From Apiospora phragmitis (lineage: Eukaryota; Ascomycota; Sordariomycetes; Amphisphaeriales; Apiosporaceae): 64,000 nt of DNA. Positions within the stretch are counted from its first letter, which is position 1; the number at the start of each line of letters is the position of its first letter. The stretch is taken from NCBI GenBank assembly GCA_038363925.1, contig JAQQWL010000005.1:2542001-2606000 (forward strand). Reading direction: 5' to 3'. Positions 8,913 to 22,179 of the stretch are shown in pieces. Position numbers and translations under genes: made by a program. Under the pieces are notes generated by a model. It searched no databases and was not told the DNA's origin. It saw nothing but the letters and a program-made list of their open reading frames with translations.

Positions 8913-11900
8913 ATGATTTCACGTCATCTGCTTGTTGGAAGAGACAATGTCTGGGGAGGAAAATCATGAAGAAGGGGAGGAGTGAAGGGGAATCCAGCGA
9001 GTATGGTTTGGAAATGATGGAAGCGAATGTCGCTTCGCAGCGTGGTCAAACAACACTTGCTTATTTGGCGTTTTGCACACGATACCACGAAAATGACGGG
9101 CATGTTTCACGCAGTCTCGAACATATACCATTTGATTTTTTCCCCCTCGGAAGGTTTTGCGTTCTGTTAGGGCTACGAAGGGGAATTACATGAGAGGAGA
9201 ACTTTGTCCCTATAATAATTTAATACCGTCAGCGCTATCTTGATTTACCCACAAACCGCAGTATCGACTTTTCGGCTCGGTATCCGCTGTTGTCCGCTGT
9301 AGCGCTTGAATCAGGCGCATCTTACGAGTCCAAACTCTTCTCAGTCTAGGTAGCGAGAGCGGAACGGTGAAATGTTCTGCGCCTTCTGGAAGGTGGAATA
9401 TTTATCTCTGATTCCACACTAGACACACTCAAAGACTAGATGAGGCTGTTCGTCAAATGCTTGACTACAGATAGAGGACATGAACGCAGGGCGAGTCAAC
9501 CAGATACCCACATGCGGGCAAATTTAATTCGGGATACAAGTCTGCTGCTATATCCAGACAGTGATAATCTACATCAAACGAACCTGATGATTGTCGATGT
9601 CTTACAGTAGTGCTAATGTGCTTATTCATGTAGGCGTGACTTCATGTGATTTTACGTACGGTGTATCGTCATCATCTAAAGAAACCCGGCGCTGCGCTCA
9701 TTTGCGCTTTGCGTCGAACGCAATCAAACAGGCGAGAGGATTTGAGATGGTGCTATGAAATGCATGGTCATCATAAGCTTAAGAAAAAGGCCGGCGGCAA
9801 TGGCGGAAAGCCTAGTAAAGACGAAGATGCTGGGATGATCGTTGCCCATTTCAGGGGCGTCGTGAGCGGACGGGGGGCGCTTTCTCCATCCTATGTAAGG
9901 CCAAGGGTTCCTTCTAGCGCGCGTGGGCTGTTCACGACGTCATTAGGGGATCCGTCGCGCCGGCTAAGCCCAACGACAGTCACATTGGCAGATTGACAAC
10001 CTGCCTGACTCGCGAGAGCGAGAGAAGGGAGAAAGAGGAGACAAAGGCAAGGGTCTGAACATGGGGAAATCTGAAATGCGGCGGAGGGTGACATCTTGAA
10101 CCTAGCCTTGGCCCACCTGGAAGAAACGACAACGACGCCAAAACAGCCTGCTTGCCAAGGCTTGTCGTCGCTCCTGCCCAATTCCACAGGGAGCAAATAA
10201 ACATGTCGGAAGAACCTCCACCAGAGCCATCTTCTTTCGAAATTTTGCCTCCTCCGTGGGCTTTTGATAGAGTTCTCCCGACAACTCTACATCATCGTTG
10301 CGCATCGTTGGGCACGGAATGATTGACGATCATTCCCACACTCCCTCCTTGCCCCCCTGCAAGAGGATTTCTGAGAGGATGGTCCCTGCTGCCCCCGACT
10401 TCTTCGGCGGAGGGCTAACCTTGTAGAGTGCTAGTACATAGTCCCTAGCGAGCGTTGATCAGCGTGATCAGCGCCGGGCTATCATGGAGGTACCATGGAA
10501 GAGAGAAGCGCCCTTCTCGCACGAAAAACGAGAAAGATTAGGGGAGCTTCGTAGCTGCTGGTTTACTGGCAAGTTGGGTTTGGCAATGAAATCCGACATT
10601 AACCTGCCAGCTGCATCGCACTGCAGGAGTTGCTGTTTTGGGTGTTTTCATTTCGCCACTGGGACATGGCTGGGGTGGTTTCGGCTCTTGTATGACGATA
10701 TATGAACATGACTGACCCAAATAACAACGAGACCACGCTGCCACGACCAGTTTGTGGGTGTGCCTCAGGAGAACATGGAACGACATCTGAGGGCAGCGCC
10801 AGCAGCCAACATGAGAGTTGCCGACGGTAAACGACCGCTATCTGGCTCAGAACACTTCGAAGAAGGAACAGCGCTGTCGGTCTCGCTCTTTTCTCTTCCC
10901 TCCTCTCTCTCCTTCAATCAATACGATTGCCTCCACCCTTGTACACCTGCGATAGGTACGTACTGGTAAGCCACGTATGTATGTAGGCGTATGCTATTGA
11001 TTCAGCGATTAGTCTATCTTCAAAGATAGATAGCCGAGAAACGATTTACATAGACTAAGGAACCCCGGCGGCCTCTTTCCTTCCCGTCTCCAAGATAGAT
11101 GCTTGTCGCGGATTATGAACATGTTTCAGCATAGCCAGAAACGTAGTCCATGTGGGGAACGCCATGAAACTCACCTGGGCTCTCTACATGCATGTGGCTG
11201 GTGTATCAGTAGGTGTATCTGGTATCCCCAGCATGCAATTTGAGGAAGTGGTCGATCAAGAGTGCAGGTCCCATTGAAGAGGGTGACTCGTCATATGCAG
11301 GCGCCGAGCTAGTAAGTAGGAGCCAAATACATTGGGAACATTGCACATATCATCAATTGCGAGTGTGTAGAGCACAGTACCTTGCTGAATTGGGAGACAC
11401 TGGCTTTGACCGTTGATGGAACCGAGGGTAAACAACGTGAATCATTCAGAAGGCTGCAGGCAAGTCAAGGAAATTTGCCCTGGACGAATCCCACAATGAT
11501 GCATACCTGGTGATGGGATGCTGACCCCTCGAACCATCTCGCCTTCACACCAATCAGCAGAGGACCCTGGACCGAGTATGATGACATTCAGCGAAACCTA
11601 ACGCCAAAAGAGGCTCGGCGGGAGGCAACTCTTGGAATTTCAAGCGGCCGGCTGGCGGGAGTCGGGCGTATGCCCAAATGGATGGGTCAGAGGTTCGCGA
11701 TTGGGTAGGATTGAGCCCGGAGTGTGAGAGTGTGGGTGTGTGAATGTGTGTGTGTGTGTGTGGTTGAGATTTGATGGTCTGTTACTCCGTAGTCTAGTTG
11801 GTGATATGTATCTACGGCAAAGTTCCACTGCTCATCCCCCTTCTCCTCTTCTCATTTCTAGGGGTCCTCTCAGCTCGCTCGCTTTCGACGTGCTAATTTC

Positions 11901-13403
11901 TGCACGGATTTCGAAGTTTGGGTGCGATTTACGGCCGGCCGATAAGATCTAGATCATATAGAGTAAATGCGCAACGTACGAAGGATATGATCGCCGCAGC
12001 GAAAGCAATACCTCGCTAATTCGCCGTCGAGATAGTAACCTTACAGTTAGTTCATCCTTTTTAATGTCGCCTCTTTAACGATTTAACGAACAGCAGTATT
12101 GTATGAAACCGTGGCCATAAGCCCTGTCAGATAGGTAGATGCATGTTTGTAGAGTATGTACTTGACTCAAGTCCGGCCTTGGTAAACTATGCCTGAGGGT
12201 ATGTACATATTTATGTCTGGTCCATTACGTAAATGAATGCCCAAGGAGAGTTTGAATAAGATCCTCAAGTCGGCTTGTTATCTATCCATTGCAGCTTCAA
12301 CATATCATTGAGCAGCTCTTTCTTTGATGAGAGTATATTGCATCCTCGAGCTGGCAGTTCCCAGAGCCCGCCTGCAATCTCCCTGCTTGCATGTCCCGAC
12401 GCATTGTTCCTACATGATTCTGTCCCAGGGTGTGTAAATTACCTACATTACAGCGGGCAGGTGGCAGCTGCAAAGGCCGCGAGGCATTACTGTGGTTACT
12501 TTGATATTTCTTGTTCTCTTTCCTTTCTTGGTCTCCAGTCCCAGCAGTCCCTCACCCAAATGCGGAGCCAGTTCCACACCCGAATCCCAGATATGCAGTG
12601 GAGCCGTACAAGCGCCTAACGACGACAAGCCAGGTTGAATTCTGAATCACTCAACTCACAAAAAGGCACGCAAGAGCTCTGGGCATCCCTGGGCATCTTG
12701 CGGTATGAAATTCTCGGGTTGCCCTGTCTATTTCATATTTCAATTTACTTGCTCACAAAGAGAGTCTGGGAGAGGGCAATCGAGCAGGCAAGCAACATCG
12801 ACACCAACCGTCAACCAGAGTTATTGCTGCCTCGAGCACGCAGAGACCCTTCATTAAACCAGCGCTGTCGACTGTGCGGTCAAATCTATTACTGCCCTCC
12901 ACTTATTACAGTACACCACATCCACATCCTCATCCACACACACTCCTACTGTACACCATACCATACAGTACAGTCGCAGCTACATTACATACGACTAGGC
13001 CTAATCGCTGTCTGCGGCTACCCGCAAGGTTGTCGCTGTCGTTGCTGCTGCTGTTGCCCACCTGCCCACATGGTCACGCCTTCAACACAGAAACAACCCA
13101 GGCAGCATCATTTCCTATACTCGGATCTCGTATCGTATCACTGATGTTTGACACACCTGTTTTTGTGCAAGGCAAAGTGCTCTTACTCCTCGGGTCATCT
13201 GGGAGGAACTTGCTATATTTAGATATACTCGTTGGCTGTCACCCAGAACTGCCTGTAACAGAACCTCGCCCATTTACACTGCATTCCTCAACCTTCAGTT
13301 CCCAGAGCAATACTCGCCAGCTTGACAGCAGTTTTCTGTTTGCAGCACCACCAATATATAGAATAGAGAGCCGCCTCAGCAGCCGTTCCTTCCAGCCGAA
13401 GCC
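8913..13403. other. 4.5-kb intergenic region without a supported gene
   Basis: I examined both strands and found no chain of frames joined by good splice signals. Frames at 9646-9996 (plus) and 10102-10305 (minus) are open but have no recognisable domain and poor codon bias. Features seen are a TG microsatellite at 11745-11762 and a C-rich, CA-rich stretch with several short upstream ATGs at about 12,880-13,390, just before the next gene; this probably contains its promoter and 5' leader (TATA-like ATATATAG near 13,354). Confidence 0.5.
11745..11762 (+). repeat. (TG)9 microsatellite
   Basis: Nine uninterrupted TG units, preceded by an imperfect GTGTGAGAG/TGTGGG stretch from about 11,721. This is a plain dinucleotide microsatellite in intergenic DNA. 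Confidence 0.9.
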
Positions 13404-15739
13404 ATGGCGAGCTTTGGTCGTTCCCTCAAGCCCCCGTCGTACTTTTCGGCCATGGGGCGACGTCCAGGCATGCCAGGACGGTCGTTGTCGAACAGCACCG
13501 AAGCTTCGTCCGCGCCAACGTCGCCGGGCGACTTGAACCCCGACGAAGTCCACTTCTCGCCCAAACCGTCTCCCGGTCCAAGCAACTCGAGCCTATCTCG
13601 CCGCCCCGTCGATATGCACCCCAAAGGTCCCGGTACGTGTCTCTCTCCTTTCCTTTATTGATTCCCCTGGACTATGCGAAATGACTATACACTGCCCTTT
13701 GCCCGCTTTCGATGGATGGTCGTGTGTTCGCTGCACTTTGCCATTTTGAGTCAAGCGACCCGTGCATTCCAATCACACTCCATAGCCTAACCAAACAAAC
13801 CTATTTACTCTCCATTTCGCCGTCGGTCTCGTGTCGTCAAATAAAGGGTGACACCAGAACGGTATGGTGGCTTTTCCGACCATGCCGTTCTTGCCGAAGC
13901 CGCTACGAGGGCGGGCAAAGCTGTCCAATCCGCTCCCGAACCGGGCCCGATATCCGACAGAGGGAAGGCTTGAACGGTGATGGGTGGAAAGACTGTACTT
14001 GGGAATCTGGGATCTGGCGTACCAAGGACCCGAGAAGTACAAGTATTTCTCACTAGACTGGCACAGCTGAGCCGCCTGCTGCTAGGTTCGATATTACCTA
14101 GGCCGCTCTCCCTCCCCCGCTGCCCGCTGCCCGCTATACCACCCAAACCCTTGCCTTGGCTTGCTGCTTGCCTTACCTAGCATTTGCATCGCCCTTTACC
14201 CAGCGGTTACATTTGTTACTGTTAGTTGGCTCAGCGGGGTTACTCATGCCACGCCATGCCATCAGCACATACATACATATCATCCTCCTCGCTCGCTTCG
14301 TCGTTAGGCTGGGGGGCACCCACATCATGAACCAGGGTCTTGGTCGGGGTTAGGTTTTTTAGGAGGGGACTTTCTTCATCTAAAGCCAATCCAGGGACCG
14401 CGCTTTTCTTCAAGCCCCGTCCGCCGCCTGGCATGGGATTCCAAGGTTTCCCCCCTTTAGTGGCCTGACCTTTTGCATGCTGTTTCCGCCGCACCTTAAA
14501 TACCGTCAACTGTTCGTTTGCGTCATGTAACGATGCTAAGGCCGTTCGACAATACAGACGATGCACCCTTGGACACTGCAACTGACTCGTCTATATTACT
14601 AGACTCCCCCAAACCAGTTCGCAGTCGCCCAATCGCCATTGAATTGCCTGTCCCGAAGAAGATTATTTCCAGCAGCTCGTCTGTTTACACCCCACCTGCC
14701 CCATTGTCGGCTCGTGGTGATGCTCCTGGGTAAGTCCCGTTCCCGTTTCCTGTCAATCATGCACCCTTAAACTCTATTGTCCAAGTTTTGCACCGTTTCA
14801 TCTGCACCGCGACGGGTACTGCTACTGGTTGACGCTGTGGTGTTTCGATTGGATGAAGCCATACACATTTGTCAAGGACATTTATATTGCATTCATCCGC
14901 TGACTTTTTGGTAAATGTGCAGTGCCTACTTTCCTTTCCACGAAGAACAGAGTCGGGTATATCACAGCCATCCTTTTCACTCAGACGCTTCCGAAGCAAA
15001 GCAACGGTCAATCCAACGAGGCACGCGGTCCAGATCACCTGAACAGCAACCCGACTCAGCACCTGTGACTGGTCGAGCGCCCCCAGCAGCCGTTGCACCA
15101 ATGCCGTTCACGAGACCTGATTCAGCGTCGACGGCACCTTCACCAGCCATGAGCTCGAGCGGCGCCAACACGCCAGTGACTTCGTACATTCCCAGCGGGG
15201 TTCATGCCAGCCCCTTACCAATGGGGAAGTACTACCCTTCTAACTACGAGGCTCGAAAAGAAGAAAAGCGGTCGCAACATCCACGACCTACAGCTCCAAA
15301 CCCTCAATCCATGAGTGTGAAATCAGACACTCAAGTTCCAATGTACCGGCCAGACACATCTTCTTTCATGGGACACTCGCGGAATGAGTCGGAAGCCAAA
15401 CGGAGGCTGCAACAATATCAGCGTGATATGATTGCCCAAGCGACGCTCGCACTCAATGGTGGGAATGTTAATGCGGCGGCCTTGAATGCGATACAACTTC
15501 GCAACATTGGTTTCACGAGTGTCACCAAACCGAACAAGCCTCGTCTTGAACCCCTTGGAAGCCCCGGCCCTGTCACCCCTATGGAGCTAGAAAGCACCGA
15601 TGATGGCTATATTGGGGCTCGTGTCGCCTCGTCTGGAGATAGCGCGCAGATTGAAGAGATCGCGCGTGCCATCCGAGCAGACGAAGAGAGAAAGCGACGT
15701 GAAGGGGCGAGTTCACCCGCAGTCGAGCTGACGAGCTGA
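13404..15739 (+). CDS. Conserved fungal low-complexity protein of unknown function, three exons
   Basis: Exons are 13404-13632, 14558-14729 and 14923-15739, joining in phase (1, then 2) to 405 residues. Intron 2 (14730-14922) has donor GTAAGT, branch CTGAC and acceptor GCAG. Intron 1 (donor GTACGT, acceptor TACAG at 14556-14557) is 925 bp, very long for this genome, and may hide a small exon. The protein is rich in Ser, Pro and Arg and mostly disordered. Recognisable stretches are an N-terminal P-P-S-Y-F-S-A-M, a central Y-F-P-F-H-E-E and H-P-F-H-S-D-A, then M-G-K-Y-Y-P-S-N-Y-E, a probable helix N-E-S-E-A-K-R-R-L-Q-Q-Y-Q-R-D, the motif L-G-S-P-G-P-V-T-P-M-E-L-E, and an acidic/basic C-terminal helix. 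I recall similar uncharacterised proteins in many Pezizomycotina but cannot verify that. There is no signal peptide or membrane segment; role unknown. Confidence 0.83.
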
Positions 15740-16620
15740 GTCTTGCACAGCTATATTCCTATGCCAGGGCAGATAGTTGGGCGCCTACAAGTTCACCATA
15801 TATACCCTTCCGACTAAACCAACCAAAAAAATCCAACAAGCATTAGGAGATTACCTTGCGCGACTTGCTTGACAGAAGCCAACGGGGTCTTGGACATCCC
15901 CAACTGACCTGTTGATACCAGGCAATTATGGAATGATGGACCAAGAATTGGATGGCCGTGTGATCGTTTCTTGGTTCACTGGCCCTTCGATTTTCTGTGC
16001 AAAGCACCGACGGGCTTGACGTATGTGGGGAGGCGGACAACGCCGTTGGGAACCCCAGCATTTATGGGGATATTGCTTGGTACGGTGCAGTCGATGGATC
16101 GAGCGTTTCTCACCCTTGAGAGCAATTCGATGCCTTCGACCTTCTCCCACCCCGCTTGAAGTTTGTCGTTACGGCGCACGCTGCGCAAGAATATGGTCCC
16201 CGGATGCCGGATGGACATCATCTTGACTTTGATATCTCAGTTTTGTTTTTCTTTGCTGTTCTACGCCTATCTAAGGAGGGGAGAGAGGTGGAAACGGATT
16301 CAGTAAAAAGCTGGCACCCATTGCGGGCTTGCGAATCCGTAGCAGAATGATTGAACTTTCTGATTCAGCTTTCGCTATAGACTTTCAACACGGAACAATT
16401 TCGTGTCGCTGCTTTGCTGGGTTTAGATGCATCGTCACCACTTTGCCTCGCTACGAAATCACTACATTTAATTGGTGCAGGTATGCGTAGGATAGAGGAA
16501 ATGGAAAGAAATGAGCCGGATAAGGCATCACATAGAATGGAGGATCTAGGGCTAAAGGAATTCCTGGGTATGCTGCTAATAATAGTGGTAAGAATACTTA
16601 AGTATATTATAATTAGATAA
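15740..16620. other. 3' flank of the conserved gene and transition to AT-rich DNA
   Basis: The first ~120 bases are a likely 3' untranslated region. The rest has ordinary composition and only short overlapping chance frames (for example 15971-16159, 16365-16640). From about 16,560 composition falls abruptly into AT-rich RIPed sequence, within under 100 bases. No terminal repeat marks the edge. Confidence 0.5.
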
Positions 16621-17403
16621 TATAAGGTAACGTAGTCCACGGTCTAATTAAATATACGGTTTAATTAAACACTTTTTAAGACCTCGTATAATAAAATATA
16701 AATTTATTTAATTATTACGCTTAGAATTAATTAAAATAATTTAGAATTATTTTCGTTAAACGCTTTTATATTATTTTAATAAGTACGAGTATTATGCCCG
16801 GGCTCTCTATAGATTTTATAGCGTTATAAGCGCGTCTTAAATATTTTTATACGACTATTCTTTTTTACGATTCGTTTTATAACTATTTATTAATATTCTT
16901 TTAAGACTATAAGTCTTTTTTAACTTATATATAAAGTGATCTTTTATTTTATAGCCGGTTTTTTTTCGTACGGCGGCGCCGGCTAAATATTTTATTTACT
17001 TCTTATAATGTAGTTACTTTATTTTTTAAAAAAGCGAGCCGGTATATAATTTATATTATACCTTTTATAATTTAATTAAGTTTAATAAAAATGAATATCG
17101 AGGAGTTATTTTAATATTATGCGATTCGATTTTTTACGTATTTAGTTTAAGACTAAGTTATAATTAAATTATTTAAGGGTTTTAATTCTTAAGGTATAAA
17201 TAGGCCGAAAGAGGTCGCCGGAGGCGTCGGCGTACGTAGTTTTATATTTAATTATAAAATAACATGTTTTAAATTATACGGTATAAGTCCTGCCCCTTAG
17301 AAACCTCCTTAGATATTTAAAACGGTGAAAGTCGCCTGGAACGCTTTTAAGAACACTGGTAAGAAGTCCTCCTTTAAGATATAAATAAGATACGCCTATA
17401 TAA
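16621..17403. other. RIPed DNA of unknown origin outside the nest
   Basis: This lies left of the outermost LTR. It carries the same RIP composition but does not match the LTRs, gag, pol or accessory region of the elements to its right as far as I can see. It has isolated GC patches (for example around 16,960 and 17,190). It is either the remnant of a different repeat or unique DNA hit by RIP spreading from the nest. Confidence 0.5.
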
Positions 17404-18043
17404 TATAACGAACGTTATCTAAGTTTTAAAAGAAACCTAGTAAAACGTACTAGGGTTTATGTTTAATAATACGAGAGAGTATTTAAACGTGTAATAAAAG
17501 TCCATTTTTATTAATATAATATGTAATAGTTATAAAAATAAAGGTAATTAAGGTGTATAAATTTAAAGATATTTATAATAGAGTTATTAAAGTTATTTAT
17601 TTTATTAATAAGTTAGATTAATATTTAAATTAATTATTAAAATAAAGAATATTTATATAAAATATATAAGGAACGTTTATTATTATATATTTAAATTTTT
17701 TTTTATTAATTTCCTTAGCTTAATAGTTTATTCTTAATTTAGTTAATAATTTTTTAAGCTTTCGAAGCTTATTAGCTTAGTAGCTCATTTTTTTTAAACT
17801 AGTGATCCTGTGATCTATTACGTAACCCGTATAGTTGTTCGCTTTCTTAAGTATTTATTCGTTTTATCGCTAATCGTGGTATTTTTATACGAGGCGGCGA
17901 TTAGTCGTGAAGTATAAGTGAGTTTATATTAATATAACTAGCGGTTTTATTAATATTAATAATATTATAACTTAATTAAGGTATTATAATTTTATATTAT
18001 TAATTAATAGGTTTAGGCCGTATAATTAAGCTAACTTATAATA
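17404..18043 (-). repeat. 3' LTR of element O (640 bp)
   Basis: On the plus strand it begins TATAACGAACG (a RIPed TGTAACGAACG) and ends in TTATAATA; read on the minus strand it is TG...CA-type. It is immediately followed on the plus strand by a pyrimidine tract, the complement of the element's polypurine tract. Length and sequence put it in the same family as the 646-bp LTRs of element Q. Confidence 0.85.
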
Positions 18044-18315
18044 TTATTCTTTCTTTTTTAATTATTTTATTTTTAAAATATTAAGTCTTTATAAATACCT
18101 TAATCTTTTTATACCGTTAAGTTTTTAATAAGTTCTTTTATTTTTATTTTTATTATAATATATTATTTATTATAGTGTTTAATTATATTAAGAAATTTTT
18201 TCGTTATTTTAAGTTTAAGAAAACCGAATAGCGTTATAATTTTATTACGCTTATTAACGAGTTCGGCGTCGAGGTTATACTTTATTTCTTATATTCGTTT
18301 CGAAAATAAACGTAT

Positions 18316-18529
18316 TATTACGACCTGGCCTAACTATACGGCCCGGAACCCACCTTACGGCACGGCCTTACGATACCCCGGACCTTTATATAAAAGACCT
18401 AGCATAATTCCTAGCTATACTAGTTAGTAGAACCCTACTAATTAGCGAAACCCTACTAGTTAATAAAGCCCTATTAATTATCGCGACTTTATTAATTAAC
18501 GAGACTAATTATAATAATAATTAGTATTA
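18316..18529 (+). repeat. First part of the 5' LTR of element P
   Basis: It starts TATTACGACC (RIPed TGTTACGACC) directly after the TSD CGTAT and breaks off where element Q inserted. It rejoins at 49427. The two parts sum to 746 bp, exactly the length of P's 3' LTR at 56241-56986. Confidence 0.9.
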
Positions 18530-19175
18530 TGTAACGAACGCTATCAGGGGTCTAAATGGAAACCTAGTAAGATGTACCGAAGGGTTTATGTTTAGTAATA
18601 CGAGAAAGTATCTGAACGTGCGATAAAAGTTCGCTCTTATCGATATAATACGTAATAGCCGTAAGAATAAATATAACGTAAGGTGTAAACGACGAAGTTA
18701 TTTATAATAAAATTATTAAGGTAATATACTTTATTAATAGGTTAAGATTAATATTTAAATTAATTATTAAAATAAAGAGTATTTATATAAAATATGTAAG
18801 GAACGTTTATCGTTATATATCTAATCCTTCTTTTATTAATTCCTCTAGCTTAGTAATTTATCCCTAATTTAGTTAGTGATCCCCTGAGCCTTTAGGCTTA
18901 CTGGCTCAGTAGCTTACTCCCCTTAAACTAGTAATCCTTATAATCCGTTACGTGACCTCCGTCCTTTATTCTTTTTACTTAGGAGCCTATCCGGCCTATC
19001 GCTAGTCGCGGAGTATTTATACGAAGCGTTAATTAATCGTAAAGTATAGGTAAGTTTATATTAGTATAGCTAGCGGTCTTGTTAATATTAATAATATCGT
19101 AGCCCGGTCGGGGTATCGTAATTCTGTACCGTTAACTTATAAGTCTAGGCCGTATAATTAAGCTAGGTTATAATA
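18530..19175 (-). repeat. 3' LTR of element Q (646 bp)
   Basis: It begins TGTAACGAACG on the plus strand, right after TSD TATTA, and ends TTATAATA. Its partner is 48776-49421 with identical length. A pyrimidine tract follows on the plus strand. Confidence 0.9.
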
Positions 19176-19559
19176 TTATCCTCTTTTTTTAATTATTTTA
19201 TTTTTAAAGCGCTAGGTTTTTATAAATACTTTAGTTTTCCCGTTTCGTTAAGTTTTTAATAAATTCCCTTTTTTATTTTAATTATAATACGTTATTTATT
19301 ATAATATTTAATCGTATTAAAAAATCTTTTTATCGTTTTAAATCTAAAAAAACCGAATAGCGTTATAACTTTATTACGTTTATTAACGAGCTTAATATTA
19401 AAATTATACTTTATTCTTTATATTCGTTTTAAAAATAAGCGTATAAAATAATAAAGGGTTTAAATCGTTATTATAAATACGTTCGCCTTAGGGTATCCTG
19501 TAACGGTTCGGGGACGTCCATATCGGCTATTTTTCGTATTATAAACGAGTCTCGTCGCC

Positions 19560-19830
19560 TTTGTACTACCGAGTAAAAAGCTAGCGACTCGTTTCGTTAA
19601 GCTAGCAAAGCTTTAGAACGGGTTTATCGGGAGGCTTAAGAGGCTTTCCTCCGACTAGAGCGGATTAGGGTTCAACGGGAGTCCTTAATGACTCGTAATA
19701 TTAAGATAACGAAACGTAGCCTCCGTTCCCTAAACGAGTTAAAAACGTAAAAACGTATCGAGTCTAAAACCGTAATTAACGTCTATAATTTCGGCGCGTT
19801 TAGCGTAATCGACTAGTTCGAGACGGATAT
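19560..19830 (+). pseudogene. Accessory antisense frame remnant in element Q
   Basis: Plus-strand remnant antisense to pol. It has the same helical pattern as the other copies (R-E-A then F-L-R-L-E, later R-S-L-R-S-L-N-E-L), interrupted by TAA/TAG at sites of the RIP type. It lies between pol's 3' end and the 3' LTR. Confidence 0.6.
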
Positions 19831-21123
19831 TAATTTCTCGCTCTCGTTTTTTCTTTAAACTTTTAAAGCTTTTCTAAAATATTCTCTAAATATTTTTTAA
19901 ATTCTTAGGTATTATCTTTTAATAAGTATCTTTTCTATTAAACGAAGTATTAAAAGCTTCGCTTTTTTTTTTGTTTATTAATAACCTTCTTAATTTCGTA
20001 CTCGTACTAATCTATTTCGATTTTTAAAGGCTAGTTTAAATAATAAAATATAAAATATAGGGTGTATCCGTATTATTTTAAGTAATAATAATCGATAATT
20101 AGTTTTTAAAATAACTTTTACGATTTTAAATAGTCCGATCTTTTTAAAATCTAATTTATCGCTAAGTCGTTTAATTTTAATATTACGTTATAAAAAATAA
20201 ACTTTTTTTCTCTTTTTAAAGGTTAATCTTTTTAATTTTATTTTATTAGCGTATTTCTTTATTCGTTCTTAAAAAAAAATAAAGTTTTATTATAAAATAA
20301 TTTAAAATTCTTTTAATTTTTTAACTTATATAATCGCGATTAATACTAACTCTCCTTTTAAGGGTTATTTAATAATCTCTAAATTATACTTATAGTTTAC
20401 CAGGAATAATAAAATACGTATAGTTTCGTTATTTACGTTATTATATACGAATTACGCTATAAGTAATAATATTACCTAATTATTTTATTTATAATTAACG
20501 TAATAACGTAAATAATATTTTAAAGCTTAATTTATTCTTTCGGTTTATTTGTCCGTTTAGGGGTGGTAAGCCGTAAATAATTTATATTTAACGCCGAGTT
20601 ACGTTATAAATAACCTTTAAAACTTAGCGGTAAATAGTTTATTTCGATCGGAAATAATCGTTTCCGGTAGCCCATATTAATTAATAATAATATAGAAGAA
20701 GGTATAAACTAAATCGCTAATATCGCTAAACTCTTTATACGGTAAAAAATAAATATACTTCGTAAGCTTATCCGTAATTACCAGGATATTATCATAGCTA
20801 ACCTTAATTAATAGTTCCTCCGATAAGGGTAGTTTAATTATAAAGTCGAGTACGATCGTTTTCCACGCCCGGTTTAGCGGTAGAATTAGCTATAATTCTC
20901 CGTACGGTTAATATCTTACGGGCTTAGTTTTATTACACAGGTCGCACTTATTAATAATCCTGGCTACGGTTAGCTTAAGTTTTTTATAATCGAATTATTT
21001 AGTAATTCGCTTCTAGGTCTTAAACACTCTTTAATGTTTATACGCGGGATACTTATAAAAAATTTTAATAAAGTCTTCTCGGTACTACTCGAAGATATAA
21101 ATCTTATTTCGATAAAAGATAAG

Positions 21124-21751
21124 TGTAACGAACGGCTATTAGGGTCTAAAAGAAACCTAGTAGAACGTACTTAGGTTTATATTAGCTAGACAAGAGAGTA
21201 CGTAAACGTATAGACGAATGCGTCCGTCTAATATAATAAGTAATATCTTTAAACTGATCGTAAAACTTAACTAAGAGTATAATAGGTTATTAAAGTAATA
21301 TGCCTTATTAATAAGTTAAATTAATATTTAAATTAATCGCTAAAATAAAGAGTATCTATATAAAATATATAGGAAACGTTTATCGTTATATATTTAATCT
21401 TTCCTTTACTAATTACTTAACTTAATAACTTATCCTTAATTTCGTTAATAATCCTTTAAGGCGTAGGCTTATTAAATTAATAGTTCTTCTAGTTCTGAGC
21501 TAATAATTTAATGATTTATTACGTAACATAGTTGCTCGTCGCGGCCTCTCGATACGGTCGTATATATCCATCCTCTTTTAATTATAGTTTAGTATTGCGG
21601 AACGTTCTTTAGTTAATTATTATTCGTAATACCGATCGTGGTGAGTCTTAAATACCTATCCCGCCTAGTCGAGCAGGTACGCGCCGCGGGGTATCGTGGT
21701 ACCGTTTTTATAAAGTAGGTTTAAGTCGTATAATTAGGCTAGGTCGTAATA
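21124..21751 (-). repeat. 3' LTR of element R (628 bp)
   Basis: It starts TGTAACGAACGG after TSD ATAAG and ends GTCGTAATA. It pairs with 35922-36549, same length. Confidence 0.9.
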
Positions 21752-22179
21752 CTATCTCCTCCTTCTTATTTATTTTATCTTTAAAGCGTTTTTAATTATA
21801 TAAATATCTTTATTTATTTATCCCGTCGGGTTTTAATAAGTTCTTTTCTTATTATTTTTTTAATAATATTTATTTATTATATTAGGTCGTATTAAGAAAT
21901 CCTCTTTTTTCGCGTTTTAAATTAAAAAAAACGGAATAACCTTATAACCTTATAACGCTTATTAACGGATTTAGAGTCGAGGTTCCTCCTTATTCTTTAT
22001 GCGCACCGCGAAAATAAACGTGCAAAATAATAGAGGGTTCTAACCGTTATCGCGAATACGTTCGCCTCGACTTATTTTATAATAGTTCGGGGACTTCGGT
22101 ATTTACTATATTACGAGTAATAAATAAATCCTGCCGACTACGTTTAATTAAATAAAAAGCGAGCGACTCCTTTCGATAA

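Noticed and set aside
9646..9996. 116-codon plus-strand frame
   Set aside because: No recognisable motif, begins without clear context, and no splice partners; treated as chance.
10102..10305. 67-codon minus-strand frame with a charged N-terminal helix
   Set aside because: Slight coding feel in the first 30 codons, but no continuation with valid splice sites and no family match.
12635..13536. Overlapping plus-strand frames of 169 and 220 codons
   Set aside because: They lie in the C-rich promoter/leader of the 13404 gene, consist of low-complexity His/Pro/Cys runs, and the second overlaps the true start in another frame.
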